Source: an uncultured Sutterella sp. (GTDB lineage: Bacteria > Pseudomonadota > Gammaproteobacteria > Burkholderiales > Burkholderiaceae_F). Taken from it: a stretch of 64,000 nt of DNA. The DNA is taken from contig CABQGK010000010.1 in NCBI GenBank assembly GCA_902463725.1, positions 1 through 64,000 of the forward strand, in the 5' to 3' direction. The notes beneath the pieces were generated by a model. That model had not been told where the DNA came from. It searched no databases and saw only the letters and a list, made by a program, of their open reading frames with translations. Below, piece after piece: positions 34,269-43,719 of the stretch (its first letter is position 1; the number at the start of each line of letters is the position of its first letter). The translations under genes were made by a program, and so were the position numbers.

Positions 34269-34760
34269 TTAATTCTTCGGCGCAATCATTTCCGCCGTTT
34301 TTTCGCGGGCATCATGGATCACCTCAGCTGCCTTGTCTTTACCAGCCTTGGCCTTTTCTTTGGTGGCGTCCCAAACTTCGCCCGTCTTTTCCTTGGTCTT
34401 ATCCCACGCGTTTGATGTGGCATCCTTCGCGTCGGAAGCCTTTTCCTTCGTGGCATCAACCACGTCGCCCGTTACAGACTTGGTTTTATCCCAAGCCTTA
34501 GAGGTGGTCTTCTTGGTTTTATCCCATGCGTGACCCGCAGCTTCTTTTGCGTCAGCAGCCTTTTCCTTGGTGGCATCAGCCACATCGGAAGCGACCTCCT
34601 TGGTCTTGTCCCAGGCCGCGGCGCTCTTTTCTTTCGTGGCATCCCAAACGTTCGCAGCGCTTTCCTTCATACTGCTCGACTCGGCGGCAGCGACAGCGTT
34701 GAGCGAGAGACCTCCCGTCACGGCGACGAGGATGGCGGCCAAAATTGTCTTCTTCATCAT
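34269..34760 (-). CDS. Exported repeat-rich LEA-like protein
   Basis: 163 residues from the ATG at 34760, with GAGGA at 34769-34773; the longer frame to 34892 is unlikely. A signal peptide (ILAAILVAVTGGLSLNAVAA) precedes about 130 residues of short, Lys/Ala/Asp-rich, Trp-marked repeats of the form (V/A)WDxTKEK(A/S) and DATKEKAxDAK. This composition predicts amphipathic helices like those of late-embryogenesis-abundant or YtxH-type stress proteins. The DNA is repetitive too, suggesting unit duplication. It probably acts in the periplasm or envelope, perhaps in stress tolerance. No enzyme motif is present. Confidence 0.78.
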   Translation of the reverse strand: MMKKTILAAILVAVTGGLSLNAVAAAESSSMKESAANVWDATKEKSAAAWDKTKEVASDVADATKEKAADAKEAAGHAWDKTKKTTSKAWDKTKSVTGDVVDATKEKASDAKDATSNAWDKTKEKTGEVWDATKEKAKAGKDKAAEVIHDAREKTAEMIAPKN

Positions 34761-35198
34761 AATTCGATTCCTCATAAGAGTTGGACGGCTCCCGCGGCAC
34801 TCAAGCGTAGCAACCGTTGTCGGGAGGTGATGCTTAGAAGGTAGCATGGAAGACACTCGCCAAATGTGAACATTCGTGAAGATTTGGGACATTTGCGCGA
34901 CCCGTCTTAGCTTGCATTATGCGCTTATGCACGACCGCTGTGTAGCAAAATGGGAAGCACCCACCGCAGTGACGCTAACCGTGCACTACCTCAGTCTGCT
35001 CGCGTCGAACGCCAGCCGCCACGTCCTCCAAAACGCCCGGGCAAACACCTTGCAGTTTTGACGCAGAAAGGAAAAGTTTTGACATCTCTCACGCATCCTT
35101 TTGCAAACGAGGTAAGTGTCGGGGCAGCACTCACCGTGCTGCCGGGTTCGCGGTGAGCGCCTTATTGAACCCAGTGAGCCTAGTAGGCTCCCAACACT
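34761..35198. other. Intergenic stretch without a recognised gene
   Basis: 438 bases. It contains the upstream region of the LEA-like gene and a hairpin, GGCAGCAC (35123-35130) with GTGCTGCC (35136-35143). The hairpin has no U-tract. Short frames, for example 34950-35156, show no family resemblance. Confidence 0.4.
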
Positions 35199-35231
35199 AA
35201 AAAGGCGCTTTTCCTCGTTGGAAAAACGCCT
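35199..35231 (-). terminator. Intrinsic terminator of the His-rich protein gene
   Basis: On the reverse strand AGGCGTTTTTCC and GGAAAAGCGCCT (35220-35231 and 35203-35214) form a 12-bp stem with one mismatch and a 5-base loop, followed by a T-tract (35199-35203). It begins 25 bases after the stop of the 35256-35537 gene. Confidence 0.75.
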
Positions 35232-35255
35232 CCTCGTGATAGCAAAAAAAGTGAC

Positions 35256-35537
35256 TTAGTGCTGGTGCTCGTGATGAGCGGAGGCACCCTCACTTGTTGC
35301 GTGGTGATCATGCTGATGCATCGCACTATGGTCATGCGCCAAAGCGCGCTCTTCTGATTGCTGCTTATCTTTGGCGTTTTCCATCTGCTTTTGCATCATC
35401 GGGCAGCAGCTCTTTTTGTGCTCATGTTTAGCTTGTTCTACTGCTGGGGTGTCTTGCGTGCTGGGTTCCGCAGCAAAGCTAGGGCTCACAAAAACGACCG
35501 TCAGGGCAGCGAGCGCTGCGCAGGTTAGGGTTTTCAT
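35256..35537 (-). CDS. Small exported histidine-rich, metal-binding protein
   Basis: A 93-residue protein with a signal peptide (CAALAALTVVFVSPSFA) and AAAGGAG 7 bases before the ATG. The mature 70 residues contain 14 or more histidines, a KKSCCPMM cysteine/methionine cluster and a tail rich in H-x-H and HH (HQHDHH, HHEHQH). This predicts binding of Cu, Ni or Zn in the periplasm as a buffer or chaperone. No regulator or transporter is adjacent, so the metal is unknown. Confidence 0.8.
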   Translation of the reverse strand: MKTLTCAALAALTVVFVSPSFAAEPSTQDTPAVEQAKHEHKKSCCPMMQKQMENAKDKQQSEERALAHDHSAMHQHDHHATSEGASAHHEHQH

Positions 35538-35622
35538 TGGATTTCTCCTTTAGTGAATGGCGCGTGGTGGATCGAAGGAAGTGGTCGACTTCCTTTGGCA
35601 TTCTACGGGGTCTCTTGCGATT

Positions 35623-36192
35623 TCACAAATTTTTCTCACCAAGGGCAGCGTGCCGCCGCTCATACCACGTGCGAAGGGTCTCTACCAACATCGACGCTGC
35701 AATCCCCGAAGCGATGCCCAAAAGGGCGCCTGCCATCACGTCGGTCGGGTAATGTACGAAGAGCGCCATACGGCTTACCCCCATTAAAAACGCAAGCGCG
35801 AATACCGGGATGGCCAATGGACTCTTTCTTACCCATAGGACCGTGGCCGCCGCAAAGGCAGCGGCGGTATGGCCCGAGGGAAAGGAAAAACTCTGAGGGC
35901 AAGACTGTAAAAAGTCTGGCAACATAACACTACAAGGACGCGGCCGTGCTACAAGCGTTTTGAGTAGGCCAGGCCCTAACATCGAGCTCAACGCAATGGC
36001 AAGTAACACAGCAAGCCCTGCCCAGCGCGACCGCTTAAAGCACAGCAACACCACACCGAGCACAATCCAGCATTCACCAAAATTTCCCGCACGACTCACC
36101 CAATACATCACGGACGTGAGTCCTAATTGATGCGACAGATTGGCCACTCCCACTAGCGCCTGCGCATCCATCACTTGCATCAATCCAACCAT
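35623..36192 (-). CDS. PAP2-family membrane phosphatase
   Basis: A 189-residue inner-membrane protein with about five helices and the three phosphatase motifs: KTLVARPRP (K-x6-R-P, near residue 75), FPSGHTA (near 103) and SRMALFVHYPTD (S-R-x5-H-x3-D, near 140). Members dephosphorylate undecaprenyl diphosphate, phosphatidylglycerol phosphate or other lipid phosphates. Several in-frame ATGs (36192, 36180, 36171) leave the start open. It stands alone with a long AT-rich upstream region. Confidence 0.88.
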   Translation of the reverse strand: MVGLMQVMDAQALVGVANLSHQLGLTSVMYWVSRAGNFGECWIVLGVVLLCFKRSRWAGLAVLLAIALSSMLGPGLLKTLVARPRPCSVMLPDFLQSCPQSFSFPSGHTAAAFAAATVLWVRKSPLAIPVFALAFLMGVSRMALFVHYPTDVMAGALLGIASGIAASMLVETLRTWYERRHAALGEKNL

Positions 36193-37336
36193 TACGTAAC
36201 ACCCATGAGAGAATCAAACTAAAGATCTAATTTGATACCTCTTCTGACCTAATACACAAGGTCATTGTCGCATATCTCTCGAGTATACAGGTAAAAGTCA
36301 TGGATTTTTCTGAACGAAATTATTTTTTGTTGCTTTATTAACTTTTCTCAATCCATACAGCGTGATAGCTTACGAACTAATTTTCTTTATAAATTTTTAA
36401 AGTCAATAATTCGATTGACTTGCTTGGCGCAATGCTTAGCAAAGCAGCTTTGCGGGCAAAGCCTCCTCGCCTCTCGATGGCCAGGAGCACACGCGTGCGA
36501 TTGCACCTCGGCCCTCATCTTAAGGTTTGTCTAGTGCTGTGACATAGGCGCGCGAGCCTTGAGAACGAAGTGAGCTCGACAGCTTGTCGAAAATCTCTCG
36601 CGCAACGCACTCCATGAGTCGGGTTACCACCTAGAGGTTGCTTCGGTGAACACATCGGATGATCCATGGGATTTACTCTGCTGTTAGCGTCAAGACAAAA
36701 TACAGATTCGTCCTAAGACGTGCTGCCGATTACTCAATGGTTCTGCGGCAAACCATCTGGATGCAATCATCCGCGAAGCACGTTCAAAAACCGCATGATC
36801 CTGCCAACCTTGATCGCAGTGAGAATTCTTCCTCTCACTTCACGCATTAAACTGCGCAGTTTCAACACCTAGCCCAACTTTATCAAAATTCTTGAAATTC
36901 GCGCTTAAACAGCGTCATCAAGCACCAGATGCATCGTAAAATTTACGTCAAAATCGTTGTAATTTAGACTAATAGTACATACTATACAAATATCATTAGT
37001 TCCTGAAATATATAGACTTTTAATGTAAATAGTTGCATTAGGAATACAGTGGTTTAAGATATTTACATCCTGTTAAATTAAATTCTATCAAATTGATATT
37101 ACGTAGAATTTAAACAATTAACCGTCATATTATGTATAATTCGCGTCATTCCTAGCCGATGATGACGGCATCTTCCCCTGCGATGTCTAGCTCATCTTGA
37201 GGGCTTACCTCTCTTAGCTGAGAATTTTTCGCTTTTTATCCCAAGCGCGCAAAAGAACTTGCGCTCAACAGGGCAATCTTTCTCGCTTGATCATCCCCAT
37301 CAAGCGAAGACCTTCCGACTACGATAGGAGAACGAA
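36193..37336. other. 1.1-kb intergenic region upstream of the giant autotransporter
   Basis: The region near 36250-36420 and from 36860 to 37140 is strongly AT-rich; 36430-36850 is more GC-rich and contains short inverted repeats such as GCGCGAG near 36553 and CTCGCGC near 36597. A TATAAT at 37135-37140 may be the -10 of the autotransporter promoter, leaving a leader of about 190 bases. A 63-codon frame at 36659-36850 has no ribosome-binding site. I see no certain gene. Confidence 0.45.
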
Positions 37337-40300
37337 GTGAACCGTATTTACCGCATTGTTTGGAATGACGTACTGAGTGTCTGGCAATGTGTGTCAGAGC
37401 TTTCCCGAGCGCATGGGAAACGCAAAGCAGCGGCAGTGTCCGCTGCTCCAATGGTGCATAAAGAGGTGCGCACAGCACATTTCAAACTAAGTGCGGCGGC
37501 AACCACTGTGGCGCTCTTGCTTGGCTTATCTCCAGCTTCTCAAGCGCTCGCCACCGCCTCATCCAACAACGGAACCGCTGGCCAGAACATTGGGGATGTT
37601 CATTTTGTTATTTCGAGAGGTGATGATCCAACAAAAGAAGCTGCCTACAACAAATTTGCGGATGTTTTCAAAAAAGTCAACCCTAAGTCCGACAACTATG
37701 TTGCTGATGCAACATCGGGAACGAGTGGCAGTAACGGTACCGCGGGCAATTCTCCCGCACAAGGCAGTGCTGGGGCGGCTCAAACCATCAACATAGACCG
37801 CACAATCTCACAGAACCTGTCTGCAGGTGGTGGTGTAAGTGGCGGCAACGGCAACAACGGGCAAAATGGTGGCGACGGTGGCAACGGCGGTCGCGGTGCG
37901 AGCCATGAAGAAGGTGGTCAACAAGTTCAATACACCAACAACTCAGACACAAATGAAATTGCCACCGCCAACTACCTCTCGTCTCAGCCTGTACCTGCTG
38001 ATTTAGCTGGTCATACGCAAGGCGGCAACCAATGGGCTGGTTTCGTTTTCCACGGTGGACGTGGCGGTAACGGCGGCAATGGTGGTGATGGTGGCAACGG
38101 TGGTGATGGCGGCAAAGGCGGTCAAGGCCAGAGCGCCTTAGCCATTGAAAGTGGCGCTGTGGTAACCGTCACAGCGGGTACGACCATTACTGGTGGCCGT
38201 GGCGGCAACGGTGGTAATGGTGGCAACGGTGGTAATGGTGGCGACGGCGGCAATGGTGGCAAGGGCGGTATGGGCGCCCTTGTCGTAGCTGGTGGCCATG
38301 GGTTTAACTTAGATCCAATGAATAGAGCTGGAGCTTTTCAGGGCGGCGTTGGTGGTAACGCTGGCTACGGTGGCAATGGCGGCAAGGCTGGCAACGGTGG
38401 TAAAGGTGGAGATGGTGGCTATGGCGTGAGCGTTAATAGCAGCACTCTAGTCGTTGCTGGCACCATTTATGGCGGCAACGGTGGTACGGGCGGTGCTGCA
38501 GGGCAGGCTGGCACTGCAGGAAATGCGGGTCAAGTTGGCGCTGGTGGCAAGAACGGAGGTGTTTGGGATCCTGCTCTGAACTCTCAACTAGGCAGTGCTA
38601 GCAGTGGTTCCGTTCAGACTAATCCATCCCCCAGCACACCGAGTGACGCAACCGCTGGCACTCAGGGGCGTGGAGGTAGTGCCGTCAAGCTCGCTAACGG
38701 TGGCAGACTCGTTCTTGAGAGCGGCGCCTCACTTGTTGGCGGAACCGGAAGTTCTCAGGGTTATGCTATTGAGTCTGACGGCGCCAATACTGTGGTCCTT
38801 AACACAGAACTCGGTAATGTGTCGCTCACGGGTGGTGTGAGAGGCTCAGGTAATACACTCGAATTAGGTGGCGTAGACAATCAAAACTACACGCTGACCG
38901 CTACAGAGGTCTCTGACAAATTCACGCCGCGCAGTGGCACCTTCTTTAGTAAGCTCGTGAAGAAGAATGCAGGCTCAACCTGGACGATTCAGGGGGATAT
39001 TTCTAATGAGTTCAGCGAGGCTATTGAAGTCAAAGAAGGAACCTTGAAGCTCGATAGCGGAAGTGTCTGGGATAAAGCGGTGGACGTCTCGGGTAGCTCA
39101 ACACTTGTCTACGACAAGAACGCGACCGTGACTGGTTCGATGAACTTCTCTGGCAACACAACGCTTGAAACGAATAAGGAGCAGCTCTCAGGGTTTACAC
39201 TTGATATCGCCTCTGGCTCGCAAGTAACCCTCAAGACAACAGAAGACTTTACGTCATCGGCTGACGTGAATAAGTTCCAAAACTGGACCATCGCGTCAGG
39301 CACGAGCACTGCCACGGGCGCCTCACAGTTGGCCAAGGGCAAAACGAGCGTGCAAGGCACGTCCAAGCTCATCGTCGAAAATGTTGCTCTCGGCGAGGAT
39401 CAGACGTTAGAGAAGACTGAGAGTACTGAGCTTACCTTTGCTGGCACAAGCAATTTTGACAACGGAACACTGACGATCCAGGGCAACGGTGCCAAATTTA
39501 AAGAGCAGGGAGCGATTCTTGAGACCGCCAAGGCTTCTGGCGATCTGATTCAGGATAACCTCTTTGGCAGAAACTCCCCGATCACGGTTGCCAACAAAGA
39601 TAAGGCAACGCTGCGAAGCACTGGCGCTTTCACAGCTAAAGACGGCTTTGCGGCTCAGTTCAAAGGTTGGGACGTTACGGGCGCTAATTCTCGCGTAGAA
39701 GGGGCCGCAGAGCTCGCGAAAACCACACAAGTTATGGGTAGTGGGACGCTTTTTGCGAAAAACATTACGCTCGGCCATGATCAGACACTGGTGTTAACAG
39801 GTAATGATGCACTGATCACATTTGAAGGCAAGACGAATCTTGATGATGGTTCGAAAGCCTTCATAGCAGGGAAATTCCAATTTGCTAATGAAGCTACGCT
39901 AGAAACGCACAAAGCCTCACTTGAGGCGATCTTTGGGACTGGACAGAACCTAATGCAAGACTCCCCAGGCGCTACGCTACAGACCAAGGGGGAAGGTTTC
40001 ACCTCAAGCACTGCGGTCGGGAAATTTGGTACGTGGGAAGTGCTTGGCGCGGCCACGTCAGCAACGGGTGCAAGTGAGCTTGCTAAAGTCACCGATGTAA
40101 AGACGGGCGGGGAGCTTGCCGTTGATGCATTGACGCTAGGCGATACCCAAACGCTCAAGCTAACGGGAGGTGACTTGACCTTTAAGGGCGAGACCAACCT
40201 TGACGCGGGAACCAAAGAATTTACCGATGGTGCCTACCGATTTGCTCAAGGTGCAACGCTTAAAACGCAAAAAGACTCACTAGCGACGTTATTTGGCGAT

Positions 40301-42748
40301 GGGCTCAGTCTCATGGAGGACTCCCTTGAAGCAACGCTTCACACAGAGGGAGATCGCTTTACCTCATCGACCGACGTAGCCAAGTTTGGCACTTGGGAAG
40401 TAGAGAGCCGTAATACGGTAGCCAGGGGCGCTGCTCAGCTCGCTAAGGACACTAAAGTCCAAAGCGGAGGTAACCTCACCCTCAACGATGTAACGCTCAA
40501 CTCAAGCCAAACGCTTGAACTCTTGGGAGGTGACATGGCCTTTGGCGAAACGAACAACCTCGATGCGGGCACCCTAAACTTCACCGATGGCACCTTCAAA
40601 GTTAGTGCAGGTGGCACGCTTTATACAGAAAAAGCCTCACTTGCTGCACTCTTTGGCGAAGAAGGACAAAACCTCATGCAAGACTCCCAAGGCGCCACGT
40701 TGCAGACGAAGGGGACGAGCTTTACCTCGAGCGAAACGGTTGCGAAATTTGGTACGTGGGAAGTGCAGGGTGCAAATTCGAGCGCTACGGGTGCTGGGCA
40801 GTTGGCAAAGACCACATCGGTGGAAGAAAATGGCGAACTGACCGTCAAGAACCTCACCCTTATCAACGGTAAGACCCTTCAAAATACTGGCGGTGAACTT
40901 GTTTTCGAGGGTGAAACCAATCTCGATGATGGCATCGTGCGCTTGACAGAGGGGACAACGAGCCAGTTTGCCACGGGAGCGACTCTGACTACTAGCAAGG
41001 CAAATGCTGACGCAATTCAATCTGGCGCTGTGCGTAAGATTAGCGGCCGAGACGGCGCAAAACTTGTCACGGCAGAGCAGTTTACGTCGACCGATAACTT
41101 CGCTGGCTCCTTTGGTGAGTGGCAGGTGCAAAAAAACAGCGTAACCGATTCGCTAGCACTTACTCGCACCACCTTGAACGCAGGCGTCAAACTTGACGCC
41201 ACATCGCTCGCGCACATTGATCGTGTGGTGCAAACTGGTGAGGCTAGTGAGCTCATGCTCAACAACGCTCGCGTTGTTGCGGGCAAGGTGACGGGTGAGG
41301 GCGGTATCACCAAGACGGGCGACGGAACGCTCCTCTTTGAAACGGGCACTCACAGCTACAGTGGTCTTACCTATATTCAAGATGGCACGGTCATCCTTGA
41401 GAAGGGCACGGTTTTGTCGGGCAACTTCAACATGGCTGATGACACCACGGTCGTGCTGAGCCTTGATCAAACGGAGCAAACTGCGCCGAGACGCCTGCGC
41501 CGCGCAGTGGCGAGCACGCCGAGCACGCACACCGTGGGCGGGGCGCTTAACCTCGCAAACACAGCGATTGAAGTTCGCTCGAGCACCGAGTACTCGCAAT
41601 TGTCAGCCGATAGCATCACCATCGCTAACGGCGCGACGTTGACGATTGATGCTCGCTCCTTCACAGGCGGCACGGATCGCTTAGAAAACGTGCTCAAGGG
41701 AACGTCGTCCTTTAGCGGGCAGTTTGCCTCCTTTACGGACAATAGCCCCGTCTTTGTGTTAACGCCCATCTACGATGAGGCGAACCACGCAATGCACTTG
41801 GCAATCCGTCCTGATACGGCAGCTCCTGAAGCGCAACCTGCTCTTTCGGGTAAGACGAACCGTATGTTGCAAGAGGCCACTACGCTTATGCAGCGCTACA
41901 TCCCGCTTGATCCTTGCATGGGACAGACGCGCTCTAGCTGGGCACATGCCCTGGGCGGCTGGGATATGCAAGACGGGCGCGACATTCGCTCGGGCTACGA
42001 TGCAACACATTACGGTGCTGCCATTGGTAGCGACGTGTGCGTCAATCACACGAAGTTTGGTATCAACGCTGCGTACCTCTCGAGTGACGCGAAGAGCCGG
42101 CAGAGCGCGATCACCCATAACGTCAATGCCGACACTTGGCAGGTGGGCATCTACGCCATCAAGCCCTTCTCTGATCGTTGGGATGTGGATGCCGAGGCCG
42201 CGTATGGCCACGCTAGCATCCGCATGGACCGCTCGCTCAGCACCTTTGGCAAACTCGCTCGCGCCAAGACCTCTGCCGACATTATGCGCGCTGGCACGGG
42301 CCTTAACTACCGTTGGTCTCAAAATGCCCTAGAGCTGGTTCCTTTTATTCGTGCGGACTACATTCAGGTGAGCACGCACGGATATCGTGAACGTAATGCC
42401 GATGACATGAACCTTACGGTATCGCGCCAGAGCACTAAGGCCATCTACGCAAGTGTCGGTCTGCGCGCGCTCTATAACCCAACTGAGCGCCTCACGGTGA
42501 AGGGTAAGCTCGCCATCAGTGCGGACGTCTATAACGAAGGGAACGACATCACCGTGGCGTTGCGTGATGCACCAGACAAGCCCTTTACGGTTCAGAATCC
42601 GGAATTGGGTCGCTTTGTCGGTGAGTTGGGTCTTGGGGTTGGCTATCGCATGAGCGATCGCGTCACCTTCTCGGTTGACCTGCAGTCGCTCGCTGGCCAC
42701 GATCGCTACGGCCTCAACGCTGAAGCGGGTGTGAGAATCGACTTCTAA
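37337..42748 (+). CDS. Giant autotransporter adhesin with Gly-rich and 120-residue repeats
   Basis: An 1803-residue type V secreted protein starting with GTG at 37337 (AGGAG at 37326-37330). The N-terminus MNRIYRIVWNDVLSVWQCVSEL is an extended signal peptide region, followed by a signal core ending near SQALA (about residue 72). Residues 160-430 are dominated by GGNGGDGGNGG runs. From about 630 to 1310 there are five to six copies of a roughly 120-residue unit (…TFKGETNLDAGTKEF…, ATLQTKGEGFTSS…, KFGTWEV), with DNA spacing of 360-363 bp between 39947, 40307 and 40670. Residues 1530-1803 form the autotransporter beta-barrel ending RIDF. The passenger predicts a long beta-helix stalk, probably an adhesin. 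Copy-number variation of the repeats is plausible. Confidence 0.92.
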   Translation: MNRIYRIVWNDVLSVWQCVSELSRAHGKRKAAAVSAAPMVHKEVRTAHFKLSAAATTVALLLGLSPASQALATASSNNGTAGQNIGDVHFVISRGDDPTKEAAYNKFADVFKKVNPKSDNYVADATSGTSGSNGTAGNSPAQGSAGAAQTINIDRTISQNLSAGGGVSGGNGNNGQNGGDGGNGGRGASHEEGGQQVQYTNNSDTNEIATANYLSSQPVPADLAGHTQGGNQWAGFVFHGGRGGNGGNGGDGGNGGDGGKGGQGQSALAIESGAVVTVTAGTTITGGRGGNGGNGGNGGNGGDGGNGGKGGMGALVVAGGHGFNLDPMNRAGAFQGGVGGNAGYGGNGGKAGNGGKGGDGGYGVSVNSSTLVVAGTIYGGNGGTGGAAGQAGTAGNAGQVGAGGKNGGVWDPALNSQLGSASSGSVQTNPSPSTPSDATAGTQGRGGSAVKLANGGRLVLESGASLVGGTGSSQGYAIESDGANTVVLNTELGNVSLTGGVRGSGNTLELGGVDNQNYTLTATEVSDKFTPRSGTFFSKLVKKNAGSTWTIQGDISNEFSEAIEVKEGTLKLDSGSVWDKAVDVSGSSTLVYDKNATVTGSMNFSGNTTLETNKEQLSGFTLDIASGSQVTLKTTEDFTSSADVNKFQNWTIASGTSTATGASQLAKGKTSVQGTSKLIVENVALGEDQTLEKTESTELTFAGTSNFDNGTLTIQGNGAKFKEQGAILETAKASGDLIQDNLFGRNSPITVANKDKATLRSTGAFTAKDGFAAQFKGWDVTGANSRVEGAAELAKTTQVMGSGTLFAKNITLGHDQTLVLTGNDALITFEGKTNLDDGSKAFIAGKFQFANEATLETHKASLEAIFGTGQNLMQDSPGATLQTKGEGFTSSTAVGKFGTWEVLGAATSATGASELAKVTDVKTGGELAVDALTLGDTQTLKLTGGDLTFKGETNLDAGTKEFTDGAYRFAQGATLKTQKDSLATLFGDGLSLMEDSLEATLHTEGDRFTSSTDVAKFGTWEVESRNTVARGAAQLAKDTKVQSGGNLTLNDVTLNSSQTLELLGGDMAFGETNNLDAGTLNFTDGTFKVSAGGTLYTEKASLAALFGEEGQNLMQDSQGATLQTKGTSFTSSETVAKFGTWEVQGANSSATGAGQLAKTTSVEENGELTVKNLTLINGKTLQNTGGELVFEGETNLDDGIVRLTEGTTSQFATGATLTTSKANADAIQSGAVRKISGRDGAKLVTAEQFTSTDNFAGSFGEWQVQKNSVTDSLALTRTTLNAGVKLDATSLAHIDRVVQTGEASELMLNNARVVAGKVTGEGGITKTGDGTLLFETGTHSYSGLTYIQDGTVILEKGTVLSGNFNMADDTTVVLSLDQTEQTAPRRLRRAVASTPSTHTVGGALNLANTAIEVRSSTEYSQLSADSITIANGATLTIDARSFTGGTDRLENVLKGTSSFSGQFASFTDNSPVFVLTPIYDEANHAMHLAIRPDTAAPEAQPALSGKTNRMLQEATTLMQRYIPLDPCMGQTRSSWAHALGGWDMQDGRDIRSGYDATHYGAAIGSDVCVNHTKFGINAAYLSSDAKSRQSAITHNVNADTWQVGIYAIKPFSDRWDVDAEAAYGHASIRMDRSLSTFGKLARAKTSADIMRAGTGLNYRWSQNALELVPFIRADYIQVSTHGYRERNADDMNLTVSRQSTKAIYASVGLRALYNPTERLTVKGKLAISADVYNEGNDITVALRDAPDKPFTVQNPELGRFVGELGLGVGYRMSDRVTFSVDLQSLAGHDRYGLNAEAGVRIDF

Positions 42749-42762
42749 CACGGTAAGGCGCA

Positions 42763-42846
42763 GTGCCTCTCAGCGCTTTTGAGAGGCACCTCCTAGAAAA
42801 ACAAAACTCCGAGTCTTCATCTAAATGATGGCTCGGAGTTTTTTTC
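42763..42846 (+). terminator. Tandem terminator after the giant autotransporter
   Basis: A first stem, GTGCCTCTCA/TGAGAGGCAC (42763-42772/42780-42789), is followed by a second, AAAACTCCGAG/CTCGGAGTTTT (42803-42813/42832-42842), with a continuing T-tract. The second is a standard intrinsic terminator and could also work for the convergent DoxX gene through its A-tract. Confidence 0.8.
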
Positions 42847-42909
42847 AATCCTCGCTCGTGAGCATTGCGTACCGCCGTGGGCACCCAACCCTCGGCCGAT
42901 CAAGTATCT

Positions 42910-43323
42910 TTAGAAGAGCAGGGCATCGAGCGAATAGGCGCCGGGTCCCGTGATCGCCAAGGTGATGTAGCCAATCCCATAGAGGTAGGCAAGTTCACGC
43001 TTAGCAAATTCCATACCGCCGTGCACGATGAAGTAGATCATCAGAAACATCACCGCAACGCCGATTGCCGCGAGCTGACCAAAAAGCCCAACGATCACTA
43101 ACGCGTTGAGAATCACTTCACCGACGATCGCGCCCACGACTGACATAGGCATCGAGAGCCCAAGCATGGCGGGGAAGTTCTTCGATACTTCCGAGAAGTG
43201 CGCCACTTTGTAGAGCCCATGCGTCAAAAGGCCCAAGCCCAAGAGGACGCGCAAAACGAGTAATGCCAATGAAAGCGTGGCCGACATCTCGGCCACATGC
43301 AAAAAAGAAACAAGGTTAGACAC
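42910..43323 (-). CDS. DoxX family membrane protein
   Basis: A 137-residue protein with four predicted helices. It begins with a GTG at 43323 preceded by TGGAGA 7 bases upstream. LLVLRVLLGLGLLTHGLYKVAHF and the AxxVGEVxLNALVIVGLFGQLAAIG segment are typical of DoxX/YphA-like membrane proteins, some of which associate with thiol redox systems. It is monocistronic, convergent with the giant autotransporter. The function in this organism is unknown. Confidence 0.88.
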   Translation of the reverse strand: MSNLVSFLHVAEMSATLSLALLVLRVLLGLGLLTHGLYKVAHFSEVSKNFPAMLGLSMPMSVVGAIVGEVILNALVIVGLFGQLAAIGVAVMFLMIYFIVHGGMEFAKRELAYLYGIGYITLAITGPGAYSLDALLF

Positions 43324-43719
43324 GCTGAAATCTCCAAAAAATTTGATGGGTCAACCTTCATCTCACACGCTGGGAGACGACATCGACCGAAACGTTGTGA
43401 TGGAGAGCATAGTCATGACAAAGCGCGTCAACTGTAAGAAAGGTTGTCGGCTGTAATACTTTGAAGATTTGTCGGGAATTGAGGTGTAGGCCACGGTTAC
43501 TCACGACTTAGCCATCCTAGAGCCCTCAAAAACGCCGAAAACTCGGGAAAATAACCTGAGATAAGTGGCACAAAAGTACGGTCACAAATCGTTACATACA
43601 CATTCTCTAGGGATGATGCGGTTACATTTAGGGTCGTTAACGAAGTTAAAACCATACCAAACAAGCGTCTCTTGCACCTTTTCCTTAAGCGCAGCAATAC
43701 TTTGTGACCGTTGTGCGTG
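43324..43719. other. 396-base stretch after the aro operon
   Basis: No convincing gene; a 66-codon TTG-initiated reverse frame at 43497-43697 has no ribosome-binding site. It contains an 11-base perfect inverted repeat, ACGGTCACAAA (43578-43588) and TTTGTGACCGT (43701-43711), about 112 bp apart, just beyond the aroQ stop. No standard terminator for the aro operon is obvious. Confidence 0.45.

Noticed and set aside
36659..36850. 63-codon frame with TKYRFVLR, faintly like the start of IS200-type transposases
   Set aside because: Only a few residues match, the catalytic HUH motif and tyrosine are absent, and no ribosome-binding site or IS end was found.
37800..38540. Short regular repeats that might suggest a CRISPR or minisatellite
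   Set aside because: They are in-frame GGNGG codon repeats inside the autotransporter gene, without spacers of constant length.
43497..43697. 66-codon reverse frame after the aro operon
   Set aside because: It starts with TTG without a ribosome-binding site and shows no recognised domain.
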